Below are positions 1 to 11,000 of a stretch of 64,000 nucleotides of DNA, in pieces (the stretch's first letter is position 1; the number at the start of each line of letters is the position of its first letter). Below the pieces are notes generated by a model. It had not been told where the DNA came from. It made no database searches and saw only the letters and a program-made list of their open reading frames with translations. Source of the stretch: Charina bottae (lineage: Eukaryota > Chordata > Lepidosauria > Squamata > Charinaidae); NCBI GenBank assembly GCA_023362775.1, contig JALMGJ010000002.1:56638914-56702913 (forward strand), given 5' to 3'. Both the position numbers and the translations under genes were made by a program.

Positions 1-945
1 GTTAAATGTTATGTGTTATGTTTCTGTCGAATGTAAATAATTTTTTTGTATTAAAAAAAAAACAAAGAATAGGAATAGGATGTTCAAAGGGCAATTAAGT
101 CATTTTACATATATATTTCAATATATGACCATGCACAGAATAAGTGCTTTAGACAGCCTAAAATTTTGTTCTTCATTCATATTATAAACAATTTGCACAT
201 TGTTGCTAAACCAAAATGTGATTTATTACAGGCGAGACATTCATACACTGCCTGTATTTACATAAAAAAGAGTGCCTAATGAAAAACAAGATTAATATCC
301 AATGGAAAATTGTGGCCTAAACGTATTACTGTGCATAAATGACAGCCCTTTAAAAATAAAACTGCTTAGACTGCACAGTTTGTAGGAAGTTTTATTATTT
401 CTCATTATAATTAATGATCCTCCACACTTGAATGGCAAGAATCTTGTAAATGTGTTCTATGTAAATTGTAATATCTACTGCTTTATTCTTACACTTTTTT
501 GGCAGCATTTAAGAAATCTTCTGGAATGTCTTCCATATTATAAAATACTATACAAGTTCTAACAACTGAAAAAAGTAGAAAACAAGTAAGTTATAGGACA
601 CAGGCCAATAAAGTACAAAAAGTAATTGTAACACAGAAGTTGACATGTCTGTTTTGGAGAGCTCAATCACAAGTCAAACACCTAGACAATACAGAACACA
701 CTCTCAAAGCACACCCCACTTTGTACTCTAGTTTGAATCCTATAGTTGCCATGGATTCAGGATGAATGACAGTTGTGTTATCTGTTTGTCTTGGCATCCA
801 GGATGTATACAAGTTTTAATTCAGCTCTAAGACTGAAGCATTATTACTACTCTGATGCCCAGCCAATATTTCCAGAACCTGTGGAAGCGGGACCATTTGT
901 CTTATACAATATGCCCAGAAAGAATGTCTTATTCACTGGTACAAT
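1..945. other. AT-rich non-genic DNA
   Basis: I see no long coding frame, splice-bounded exon or recognisable repeat here. Short frames such as 773-1090 run through the neighbouring palindromic element and are not credible genes. Confidence 0.6.
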
Positions 946-953
946 ATATATTA

Positions 954-1089
954 CAGGGTTTCTCAACTTTGGCAACTTTAAGACATGTGGACTTCAATTC
1001 CCAGGATTCCCCAGCCAGCATATGCTGGTTGACGAATTCTGGGAGTTGAAGTCCACACGTTTTAAAGTTGCCAAGGTTGAGAAACACTG
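954..1089. mobile_element. Palindromic hAT-type MITE (136 bp)
   Basis: The element begins CAGGGTTTCTCAACTTTGGC and ends GCCAAGGTTGAGAAACACTG. Its two arms are inverted copies meeting near the AGCATATGCTGG centre. It is flanked by ATATATTA (946-953) and ATCTATTA (1090-1097), a 7/8 match to an 8-bp target duplication as expected for hAT transposons. It has no coding capacity. A related copy lies at 52739-52843 and a fragment at about 16418-16485. Superfamily assignment is inferred from the duplication length and the CAG...CTG ends. Confidence 0.85.
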
Positions 1090-1097
1090 ATCTATTA

Positions 1098-3628
1098 GAC
1101 ATGAGGCCTGGTCTGGTCTATAAAGTGGTTAATTTATTAACCTCCTAATTCCATTTTTGGAGCCTTCAAAAGGGTACAACCTATTCAAGTTGCTAGAAAT
1201 TACAATGTGCAAGAAATTTAAAGTCTTTGAGAAAGCTGGGAACAGCTTTTAAACTAAAGACAACAATTTAGCAAGATTTCTAATTTTAAAAAAGGACTGA
1301 AACAACTGAAAAAACAAAACAAAGTAGCTGCTGTTACTTGCAAAGTGTATATTTTATTTGCAAAGCTTTTCAGTGTTAAACTGTTATAAAAAGATACTAA
1401 ACATAAAAAATAAGAGGATTTTTTTATTCATGGTTTTACTCTACTAAAGTTTACAACCACACTAATTGTATAATGTGTGTGTAGGTACACATACATAGAC
1501 AACATTCAAGAGGGATCAGGATAGTAGATGGGTCCATATTTACATTTATATATTCTTTGAAACTGATTTATTGAGATGTTTATTTTTATACATAATCAGG
1601 TAATGTAACGAGGTGGGTTTGTATACGCCATAGCCTCCAAATTCCAGACTTTCTTAGACCCCATAATATTTAAGAAATTCATAATTGTTTTTTTCTGAAA
1701 TTCATAAAATTTAGTATCTGTATCACTAAGATTAAGTCATACCAAGAAAGATTGTGGCCTATACTATCACTATCCTAAATCACAAAATGTCATCTACATA
1801 ATATCACTACTTCCAAACAAAAATATTTCAAATCAGTCTTCATACTAAATTGTTTTTACTCTGGGATCCTAATAATAGCTAAGTCTCCATTCAATCTGTG
1901 TACCATCTTCATGAGTATGAATGTATCATTCTTTGGTTACTTCAGGACAACATACTTTTAGGAGCTTGAAGAATCTGGCCATTCAGAATTTAGAACTAAA
2001 GACTGGGAATCCCTTTATTCCTGCATCAAATTGAGCACGTATCCATATGCAAGGTCTCATATTTGAGAAGGATCTAACTGTCTCTTCGATCAAGGTCATG
2101 CTCCTAACCCATAAAATATGGAGACTAGTTTGAGAGTTACAAACAATAAGAGGAAAAAAGCACAAGAAGAACTCTCATACTGTATTCACTTTTGCCTTGC
2201 CTCTTTGATTCTTTCAGTCTAGATTCCTGGAAGATTCCTAGTCAGCGTAGAACCGCTCTGCCAATGGCTATGATGTAGTGATATTCCTGCAGTACAGATG
2301 TCTAACTATAAAACATTCACTTGTATCAAAACTTCCCATTTCCTTTTCAGATAGAGGATGTGCCTAAAAGATCCAAATTCTACTCTATTGTTCAGTCTCT
2401 TAAAACACATAAAGACCTCAAACAGATTATTCTTGTAAGGCAGCAAAAATCTATTTTTAACAATTTTTCACAGAATTACAGATTGTTGTTTTATGATATT
2501 ACTTCTAAGATTTGGCCTAAAGACTATTATCAGTTTTCTGCTATTATCTTTATAAACAAGATTCTTTCTTCATTTGAGTAGTTTTGTAAGAAAATGTCTT
2601 CATCATAGAGACGTAACATAGCCATTAAACCAAGTCTGTTAATTTTTAAAAGCTCTGCAAAAAAACAGACCTATGAAATTGTATCTATTACAGGAGGGCG
2701 AAGAGAGAAATGTTATTTTGTTTATGTTATTAAATTTAGAGGCCTCCAGATTCCGATGACCCTGGGTGACTTACATTGTAAAAGTTGAGAACAGTAAGGC
2801 AAAAGAGAAAGATCATCAATGGAAAGGAGCAAACCCACTCCCCCGGAAAAAAAAAAAAAACGGGTTCAAAAATCACCCTCCCCCTCCCCCCAGGCCTGGG
2901 AGAACAGCTTAAGTTTTCAAAGACTTTCAGTACACCATCAGGGTGGTAGCCATATGGATTTCAGTGGGGATGCTATTCAAGAGGGTAGGGACTGCAACAG
3001 AGAAGATGTGTTTCCTAGATCCTGATAGATGACATTGTCTAATTGAAGGGACCTGGAGTGTACCCACTCTGCTTGATCTTACTTTCTAGTCAAATATGCT
3101 GTATATCAATAATATATTTTAAAAAATCAGAGCTGCATTACAATATTGTCCTCTAGCTTTTCAAACAGTCAGTTTTCCTCTTATAGTTTGATCTCCAAAA
3201 CCTTCAGGACTTTCAAGATATTCAAAATGACTGTCAGAGCTTTGTCCTTTTGGGATAAAAAAACATGACAGGAAAGAGCAACTGATGGTTGGAATATGTA
3301 GAACTTACTGGTAAATATATGAGATAATTAGCCTCAAGGGATAGGTTCCTTCAGCTTTGATAGGGAATTTATTTAAATTATTCCTTCACTTGGTTCATTC
3401 AAAGATCTTAACATTTTTGCGAGGTGAAGTATAAAGTTATAATAAAGTTAGTTACAATAAGCTGTCCTGAATAACATAAACAATAGTACAAAATTATCAA
3501 GTTAAACATTTTTAAATGGAATGATGAGAAAAAGTGGAATGAGGTACATACTTGTGTTTATTTTGATTGGCAGTAAGTTGTTAGCAGCTTTCTTAATTTC
3601 TGTATATGCTGTAAAAACCAGCAATGAG
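1098..3628. other. AT-rich non-genic DNA
   Basis: No gene or clear repeat copy is recognisable. The only notable local features are a poly-A/C-rich patch near 2840-2890 and short chance frames such as 2321-2581, which has no recognisable motif. Confidence 0.5.
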
Positions 3629-3633
3629 GATAT

Positions 3634-4643
3634 TGTCCTGTTCCGACTAAGACTGACACGGAAGCGTTATGGAAAGTAACTTTATTTATACAGACACACA
3701 AGCAGCCCAGTTTACACAGTCCTCTTCTTCGTCTGCAGGCTGGATAACCACGGGTACAGCGGATTCTACTGGCCGGGCAGGAAGGACCAGAGGGGTTGCA
3801 GGAACTACGATTGATCTGGAGGTACCAGGCAAGGTGACCGCAGGCGTCTCGTTAGCTGGGCAGGTAGGACTTGAGGTAAACCGGGGTCCAACAAAAGCAG
3901 CCCACTGATGTCCGGCGCCAGCTGGGTTAGGTTGAGGACTATGGCTGGTGGCTAGAGGGGTAGACCGGGGCCTGACGAAATCAACCCACTGCTGGCCGGC
4001 TTCAGTTGCCTCAGGTTTGGAAACCTGAGGAGAATCTGTGGCGTGGGCAGCCGGGACGGAAACAGGCAAGGCAGCAGCGCTTACCCCGGTGGTGGCCTTT
4101 TCCTCAGGAAACAAGGAGTGCTCCGGAAGATGCCCTGGAACGGAAAGCTCACTGGACGAAGATGCAGCGGCAGGAGAAGGCTCGGCGCTCGGCGGTGACA
4201 GGTCTGTGGAACTTTCACTTTGCTCGGTCTCTTCAGTGGCTATCAGGCGGTTCGCGGGGCTTCCCTCATCGCGAAGCTCTTGGCTAGGGTTGGTCCGGTT
4301 GTTGTGCGTGGCGGGAGGATCAGGCGAGGGCACGGGTCCAGGTCGTGAGGAGGATCGGTTGTCTCCGGCAGCTGAGGTAAGTTTCGCCGGCTTTTTATTC
4401 CTTTTTTCGCGCCTTGGGAGAGCGGGGGCCAATCGAGCTTCACGTTGCCCTGCCCGCCTCTCCGCTCTCCTTTGGCGCGTGCTGATTGGCGGAGGCATAT
4501 TTCTTTCAGAGCCTCGGCCAATCAGCGTTTCCGGGTCCCCAGTCAAGTTAACGCTGAGCCTGCTGCCTCCTGTGATTGGCTCTTCTTCCGGTTCGGAGTC
4601 CAGCATGTCGGCCGGTTGCCAGGTAAGTACCGGGGCTCTCACA
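3634..4643 (-). mobile_element. Solo LTR of a retrovirus-like element (1,010 bp)
   Basis: This GC-rich block starts TGTCCTG and ends CTCACA on the + strand (TG...CA ends). It is flanked by identical 5-bp duplications, GATAT at 3629-3633 and GATAT at 4644-4648. A minus-strand AATAAA (+ strand TTTATT at 3681-3686) lies about 50 bp from the end, as a polyadenylation signal should in an LTR read on the minus strand. A minus-strand A/T-rich AATAAAAAG near 4397 and several CCAAT motifs could be promoter parts. No internal region or second LTR adjoins it, so it is a recombined solo LTR. The parent family is not identified. Confidence 0.85.
3686..4642 (-). other. 318-codon open frame filling the solo LTR
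   Basis: An uninterrupted frame runs from a GTG two bases inside the LTR (first ATG near 4606) to a TAA that overlaps the polyadenylation signal. The product would be proline-, serine- and alanine-rich, with no signal peptide or membrane segment that I can see. It contains a diverged internal repeat, AGQQWVDFVRPRSTP then AGHQWAAFVGPRFTS, and a third echo, VNWAACVSV, at the end. I do not recognise a family. Long chance frames are common in GC-rich DNA, and a shorter one is open on the opposite strand, so coding status is doubtful. Confidence 0.25.
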
Positions 4644-4648
4644 GATAT

Positions 4649-6786
4649 AGCCCTCTTATATTAAACTATTTATATACAATATTAAAAGAAATCTCCTATC
4701 AGATGAATAATGGATATATATTAGTAATTGTGAAAAGGCAAGCTGTTTGAAAGTTGCTCAGCTTTTCAGAGTTTCAAAGTGATTAAAAACTTGAGGACTT
4801 TTAATGTAGTATGTGGAATAAGAAAATGAAACTAGAGCTTTATGAACTTCCAAACTTCACTAAAATCAGTGGAGGGGTTTTTGAACTATGCTTTCTTAAA
4901 ATCTGGGTTTAAATATAAAATGGGACAAGACATAGAAAGAACCACCTTGGGTCAAATTTCAGACATATATATTGAATGGTTTTTGTCTAAACGAAGGATG
5001 CCTCATCCTGAATGCAGAAAGAGCTGGTAATTGGGAACTATGGCAGAAGTACTGTCTTCTGTTCCATAAAATAAAAAAATTGATATAATTAATTAATTTA
5101 AACTAAGTATGCTAGCATAAAATACTCAGAATAAGATTGGTAAATGAACAACTTTGAGTCACGGAATAAATAGGAAAATTAAGGATTTCTCTCCATTTTA
5201 TCTCTTAAAGTGTTACTTGTCCAATGAGTGACCAATAGCAGCCTGATTGCAAGGGTCACGCTGATTTAAGGGAAAATCTGTCAGCCACTGATTGTGATAC
5301 AACACCTTCTCTTCTATTCATATCCTGATGCCACATTTGCACCATTCACTTGGTGCTACAGGTAAAGAGATTGGTATGAGAGCTTTATAGAGTCCCAAAC
5401 TGAAATTGAACACACACATCTGCTCCTATTTTTCTTAATTATAAATGATGAACTTACTTTAATAAAACATTAATATTTACTTTTATAATGCACATTTTAT
5501 TGGGCTATAGAGCTGTTTTATTATTCTAATAATTTCATTGGAAAAAATATGATTAGCCTGCTGCTCTAAATTAAAAATTTAGATTATCATATATCCTTAC
5601 CTCCAAAGCAGCCAACAGAGAAAAGCAGGAACATCTGTTTCCATGGGAATAACATCTCTGACTGTGAAGTCAGTTATTGTCCAGCCTCAAATGAACAATA
5701 CACTTACTTGTCCACACAGAATCGTTAATCTGTTAAAACATGAATACACAAAAATTTTAATTGCCAGAGTCACAGTAAGGATAGTTATGTATTAAATTCA
5801 GTATCAAAAATGATAGACAAATAAATCAAGAGTATTCCCTGTTTAGACCCTGCAAAAGGCAATAAGTAAAATTTAGACTATAACAATTTATGTTAATAAT
5901 ATAATGTACCATGTCAAATAATCTTATTATTCCGGGAGGGCTGTTTGTAATAATTACAAAATGCAGGATCAATGTGTTCCAGAAATTATTTGTTATTGGT
6001 GGGGCCAAAGGACAATGCAACAGATTAACAAATTAGTTTGTAAATTAAGTGACAATGAGTTAAGAATAAATAAATTTAACTGCACTAGAATGGATCAGTT
6101 GAACTAGGACGATTACATGATCAGGACTCTACACACAGGAATGGAATAGGAATGATACTCAAAAGTACACTGCTAAGTGCATGTTCAGCTATAACTCAAT
6201 AAACCACAAGTTCATATCTATTAAAATTAGCAGATATGAATGAATTCCTCCCCTAACTCCCCAGTCCTGCTCTGCTGCCTCATCATGATGTTGGGAAGGG
6301 TGTCCCTTGGAGTGATAAGTAAAGAATGCCAGGAATCTACGCCCAGAGTATACAATCCCAGCAGGGTCACCCAAGATGTGAGAGACACTCCAGTAGCCCA
6401 GCTAAAGCAAGCAGGCACCTATACTGGGCAGAAGCAATACAGGAAGAAGCTGGAGGCAGCTTAGTGACAATGACAAAGGAATCAATTTATACTGCATGGG
6501 AGAAGACAATGATAATTCACTCCAATATTTTACCAAGAAAACCACATGGATAGAAAATATACAATGACTGACAGAAGTGCTACATGATAGCCCCCCCCCA
6601 AGTCAGGTGGCACTCAACTGACTTGAGGGGCCTATCTATCCTGCTACTGAGGAACAGCTGAGGAACTTTCACATTATTAATGGTGTTTATGACATGACTA
6701 TATTAAAGACTTCAGAACGTCTACTTGTTGATGCTGCAATACAGGAAAAGAAAATCTCAGGCTGCAAAGAAAGAAGTACAGATGAG
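4649..6786. other. AT-rich non-genic DNA
   Basis: No gene or well-defined repeat is seen. A short hairpin (CCCCAAGTCAG / CTGACTTGAGGGG) lies at about 6595-6632. Confidence 0.5.
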
Positions 6787-6900
6787 GAGGAAGACCAACA
6801 AGATGGATGAACTCAGACTGCACTATGCTGATGACACTACTCTGATAGCTCAAAATGCAAATGATCAGAAAACATTAAGACATTGAACCAGCGAAGACAT
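6787..6900 (+). pseudogene. Tiny decayed reverse-transcriptase fragment
   Basis: The + strand near 6824-6873 reads LHYADDTTLIAQNAND, matching the YADD catalytic box and its following residues in RTE-type LINE reverse transcriptases (compare LRYADNTTLMAES in the Bov-B copy at 20.3 kb). No open frame survives around it and its ends cannot be placed. Confidence 0.4.
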
Positions 6901-7607
6901 TAAGAACCAGGTTGGAGACAAATTGTCCCCAAGAAAATTTATTTATGTGGTCGGTAAGAGTTGATACCAATGTGATGGCACATAATTAGCCAATCAAGCA
7001 ATAAATTGGTTAATATGAATATTATACAAGGGCATGCACCTGGGTAGATGTTACTGAGAGCAATTTACAAGAGATGCTAAATGCAATCTCATGAAAGAAC
7101 ACAAGATTACTAATGGATGCCTAGAATCCAAAAAAACGGAGAAATGGAAGAACTCGGAATTAAAGAAAATTTGGACTGGTACACAACAGCACAGGAGGCA
7201 GATTAACACAGTTTTACATACTCTGTTTATTGTAAACATGTACCATAAATAACATAAACAAGACTCAACATGAGGACTTTACTGGATGGGCAATATTAAT
7301 ATCAAAATTGACTACTGTATATAACAGGATACAGAGGATACAAAAGAACAATCCATAAAGCAGCGTATTTTCAGATGCGGATTGGGGAACAGACCATGAA
7401 TTATTGTTGTCAAACATGTTGGGGAAACTCAGAAAATTAAAGAGAGTAGACATAGCCAACAAGATAGAACCTGAAGAACATAGTCAAAATTCATCTGACT
7501 TTTTACTCACTCAGTAGTGTTGCTTATAATTTCCTTATGCTAATTATCTTCTCTAATGGTTGTTGTGGATTTTCCGGGCTGTGTGGCCGTGTTCTGGCAG
7601 TTTTGGT

Positions 7608-7650
7608 TCCTAACGTTTCGCCAGTAGCTGTGGTTGGCATCTTCAGAGGA
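7608..7650 (-). ncRNA. Hammerhead-ribozyme-like motif (left arm)
   Basis: This is the mirror copy of the motif at 7687-7729 on the opposite arm of the palindrome. On the minus strand it has the same TCCT, CTGAAGA, GCCA...TGGC, GAA, ACGT, T and AGGA elements in the same 43-nt spacing. A transcript through the whole palindrome would instead fold into one long hairpin. Confidence 0.42.
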
Positions 7651-7686
7651 CAGGAGCACAACTAGAATCTTCTAGCTGTGCTCCTG

Positions 7687-7729
7687 TCCTCTGAAGATGC
7701 CAACCACAGCTACTGGCGAAACGTTAGGA
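7687..7729 (+). ncRNA. Hammerhead-ribozyme-like motif (right arm)
   Basis: Read in order: TCCT (helix I strand, 7687-7690), CTGAAGA (core, 7691-7697), one extra T, GCCA (helix II, 7699-7702), an 11-nt loop, TGGC (helix II, 7714-7717), GAA (core, 7718-7720), ACGT (minimal helix III), T (cleavage-site position H), and AGGA (helix I partner, 7726-7729). This matches the hammerhead CUGANGA...GAA arrangement, with a very short helix III and one bulged base. Short helix III forms are known to act as dimers. Activity is not established here. Confidence 0.45.
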
Positions 7730-7823
7730 ACCAAAACTGCCAGAACACGGCCACACAGCCCGGAAAACCCACAACAACCATCGGATTCCGGCTGTGAAAG
7801 CGACTATACATTATCTTCTCTAA

Positions 7824-8246
7824 CTTTGTCAGAGCTTGAATTAAAACAAAGAACAACCATGCCCAGTAAAAACGACACAGTCTGAAGAACCATAAAAATA
7901 ATGTCAGTTAAGAATTAATCAGTATGACTAAGTCATTAAATGAATGGAAGGTACAATTAAGCTACAACTAAAGGAAGCAGTGGACCCTAGCTTGATTGGA
8001 ATGATCTGAAACTGCACTTTCTTGTACTTTGTTTTGAGATGAAGAAGAGAACAAAATGGGTTAGTCAAGTTGTAATTGATTAATTTTGTAAGGAGATGAA
8101 CTAAAACAAAAGAATATTCACTGAAAACAAGGGGACCATTCTGAAGGTTCATAAACATGAGAATTGACACAGTAATGCTTCACTGAAAAAAATACAAGAA
8201 TAAACAAGCCAACCAGAGTCACTTGGATTTGGGTGGCATCAAAACT
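7824..8246. other. AT-rich non-genic DNA
   Basis: No gene or repeat is recognised between the Penelope-type insertion and the GGAT microsatellite. Confidence 0.5.
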
Positions 8247-8271
8247 GGATGGATGGATGGATGGATGGATG
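8247..8271. repeat. (GGAT)n microsatellite
   Basis: About six GGAT units stand in tandem. Confidence 0.9.
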
Positions 8272-8472
8272 ATAATGAATAAATAAAACTATGAATCAGG
8301 ACAGAATCCTAACAAGGAATAAAATAGACCATGGCCAATGGATGAGATGATTTAGATTTTTACATGGTAAATAGTAAATTTCAATAATGCATGAATTAAT
8401 TTAAATTTTCCTTATGCTAATTTTATTGTCTGACTTTGTAAGAGTTTGAACCATAAGAAAGGGCTTGCTTGC

Positions 8473-8542
<70 letters not shown>
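8473..8542. repeat. (TTTA)n microsatellite
   Basis: About 17 uninterrupted TTTA units occur here. Similar ATAAATAAATA tracts end CR1 copies elsewhere in the window, so this may mark a lost LINE tail on the minus strand. Confidence 0.95.
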
Positions 8543-8543
<1 letters not shown>

Positions 8544-9909
8544 GATTGGCCCTGGAAGCAAGGCCACTGGCACACTGAGGTCAAGCATAAATACTTCCAA
8601 GGGCAATGGTGGTGCTCTCTAGAAAGCAGAGAGGTAAGGGACGGTGCAACAAAATGGAGAGGAGCTGGGAAGGTGGAGGGATTGCTCTTGGCCCATGGTG
8701 GGGTGGGAAGGCAGGCAAGAGAGGAGGACAAGAATCCACTCCCTTTCCTCACTCTTCACTCCCCAACAGCAGCAGCATGTAAGTGCTAGCCACATGGGGG
8801 CAGTGACTCTGCTTGGCCTCATTCCCAAGGCACAGTAAGAGGATCACTGTAGGGGCAGTGATTCTGAAAAAAAATGAAGTACTTCCTTCAAGGATGGGAG
8901 GAAAGCACATCCTTGGGGAATGTATGGATGAGTTCAGGGTATACATTAATTTGAATGTCAAGTGCAGTGTGTTAGTAATGTTCATTAAAAGACCCTTAAT
9001 ATAGTCAGGCAATTGCCTAAAGCAGTTTCAAATGCAAATAGGAGTGTAATCTGACTCTTGCAAACCCAAAATGCTCTCAGACTGAAGATGACTTGGCAAC
9101 AAATACTGCAAAAATCTTATGGTACAAGATGCAGGAAAACAGCACTAAGAAAAATTAGGCTCCCCCCCACGATTTAATTGAAAGAAGACCTAATGACAAT
9201 ACTGTATATTTCAATGTTTTATCTGTGACAGACTTTGATGCTAAGGGAACCACCTATTTTTTTCAGTGCAAAATCATCAAGACATACAGAAGGTATAAAA
9301 ACCAAAATATTTCATGATGGTTTGCATTTATATTCAGCATTAGTTCTGTGAGACAATTTATTTAACTTTTTCTCATTTAATGTTCACCTACCAAGACAGA
9401 AAAAAGTAATTCTAATTAATTGTGAATTGTCTATTTATAGTGTGGCAAATTTGAAGCTCTTTCCTAGTACTAGATGCCAAAAGTGCTCAAGGAAATATCC
9501 AGCAACCAGAATTATTGTCTGGCTGATGAACTGATTCCTGCTCATAAGGCAACTTAGAGTTAGAAAATATTACGTAAAAACTAATCATACAATTTATCAG
9601 TTGAACCCACAGAGAATGAGTCCCAAAGCAATATTCTGTTCTTTACTGTATTTAACAGTACCCGGTCTGCAAAATGAAAATCATCCAGGTATACATTCTC
9701 AACTTTTTTATTAAAAAAATAAAAGGAATACAGTGGTTTCCCAAAATATTTTTAATGCAGCCATGATTCAGCCAAGGTGCATAATCCCTTCAACAAACTT
9801 AATCAAGCTTTTTCTAAGCTTAGGCTTAATTTCTCAAAGTAATCACATAAGGGAAATTGCAAATAATAAAAATAGCGGTCATGAGGTAGATTTCCTCAGT
9901 GCTCCAATG
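8543..9909. other. Non-genic DNA
   Basis: A moderately GC segment (8560-8840) follows the TTTA tract and then AT-rich sequence. Overlapping short frames on both strands lack recognisable motifs. Confidence 0.5.
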
Positions 9910-9924
9910 TATTTGTAGTTACAT

Positions 9925-10190
9925 TGCTCCCTACAGACATCTGGGAGCAATACACGGCACATGGCTGTTATTTGTGGGACCATCTGTCTCCAATTATCTG
10001 TGCTCATATCATGAGATCTGGCAGGGTAGAGCATGCTTCAGACCTCTTTTATGAAACAATGACACCTACCAGGATCCAGACGGTGTGCCTTCTCTGTCAC
10101 AGCCCTATGGAATATCGTTCCCCCCAAGGTTCAGACAGCCCTGACCCTACTGGCTTTCTGAAAGCCCTGAGACCATAGCCCTTTCCCCAG
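9925..10190 (+). mobile_element. Old CR1 LINE 3' fragment
   Basis: The run 'GTGCTCATATCATGAGATCTGGCAGG ... GCATGCTTCAGACC ... CTATGGAATATCGTTCCCCCC' aligns by eye with the CR1 segment at 15.1 kb ('GAGGGCATGCTTCGGACCCC', 'TTATGGAACATCTTGCCCCC'). It is diverged and has no intact frame. A weak T-rich remnant of the 3' untranslated part may extend to about 10365. Confidence 0.65.
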
Positions 10191-10375
10191 ACACTGATCC
10201 AGAGCATGAGATGAAACCAGCCATAATGAAAGGTATCTGCGTGGTCTATTCAGTGGTTGGCCTCAATTATTCAATTATTCTGTTTTTTTTTATTCTGGGT
10301 GTTTGTTGTGCTTTGCTTTTAGTTCCTTTGTTTTTTATGCTTCTATCTAACTGTAACCTACCCGAAGTCACCAGT

Positions 10376-11000
10376 TGTTCACCCTCCTGTCTTGCTAGAT
10401 TTGGGAGCCACAATCATTTTTATAGGTAATACTATGGTGCAAAGATTCTCCTTGAATTATTCAAAGCATTGAATACTCAACGATGGAAGACTATTTAAGT
10501 TGGCCCAAGTACTGAATATATTACTTACCTTTGTCTTACACTGACACTCATCAGAAGACTGTACAATTCTATTTAACTTCTTCCAAACATGTTCCCCTTA
10601 TGATGGGAATGGACTGCCTGCAGACTCATAATCTTGAGATTCGCTGGGACACTGATGTTCCCCTTATGTTGGGAATAGACTGGTTACAGACTCATAATCA
10701 TGAGATTCGCTAGCAAATGATGTTTTGACAATTCTGGGAGTTAAATATTCTGTAATAGATTTTATTATATTGAACTCCCAGAATTGTCAACGCATCATTT
10801 GCAGGACCTATAAATGTACCTTTTCCTCTAGTTTTACCCGCAAAATATCCTGATTTCTCAAATGTATTTGAGAAAGAGTAACTTTGTACATTGCCACCCC
10901 AATGTTCCTGTGATTGTACTATAACTTTGGTTCCTGGAGCTCAGGTCCCTGCAGAAGGCCAATATCCTGTATCTGATAAAGGATTTAAATTCTTAGGGAC
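10376..11000 (+). pseudogene. Ty3/gypsy pol remnant (protease to RT start)
   Basis: Segments in + strand frames read PVLLDLGATIIFIG (aspartic protease active site, normally D-S/T-G-A, here D-L-G-A), then VPLMLGIDWLQTHNHEIR (a conserved region at the protease C-terminus), then LPAKYPDFSNVFEKE, a stop, and LCTLPPQCSCDCTITLVPGA (linker leading into reverse transcriptase). This order is characteristic of Ty3/gypsy Pol. The copy is dead: the protease Ser/Thr is lost, there is an in-frame TAA after FEKE, the VPL...EIR block is tandemly duplicated with a 66-bp period (10591 and 10657), and a palindromic MITE-like element interrupts it. No LTRs are found. Confidence 0.75.
10713..10802. mobile_element. 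Palindromic MITE-like insertion (90 bp)
   Basis: GCAAATGATG...TTGACAATTCTGGGAGTT (10713-10743) is inverted as AACTCCCAGAATTGTCAA...CATCATTTGC (10772-10802) around a short AT-rich loop. It splits the gypsy pol remnant. I see no clear target duplication, so the superfamily is unresolved. Confidence 0.65.

Larger units (their letters stand above)
7557..7809. mobile_element. Palindromic Penelope-type terminal repeat with 14-bp TSD
   Basis: Positions 7556-7781 form a nearly perfect inverted repeat centred at 7668/7669. A right-hand tail, CGGATTCCGGCTGTGAAAG, runs to 7809. The insertion is flanked by identical 14-bp repeats, ATTATCTTCTCTAA at 7543-7556 and 7810-7823, so it is one integrated unit. 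The same repeat recurs at 44926-45284. I assign it to Penelope-like elements because each arm carries a hammerhead-like core, and such ribozymes are known in Penelope-like terminal repeats; a Penelope ORF remnant also lies at 46.9-48.0 kb. The family assignment is inference, while the unit and its duplication are seen directly. Confidence 0.7.

Noticed and set aside
773..1090. 105-codon frame
   Set aside because: Its second half is the palindromic MITE (954-1089), the start has no context and no motif is recognisable.
2321..2581. 86-codon frame in AT-rich DNA
   Set aside because: No family resemblance, no splice context, and length within chance expectation.
4006..4664. Plus-strand frames in the LTR as an independent gene
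   Set aside because: The block is bounded by TG...CA ends and a 5-bp duplication, and minus-strand features match LTR signals. Frames here follow from GC content.
8469..8789. 106-codon frame starting in LIYLFIYLFIY repeats
   Set aside because: The first part translates the TTTA microsatellite and the rest lacks motifs.
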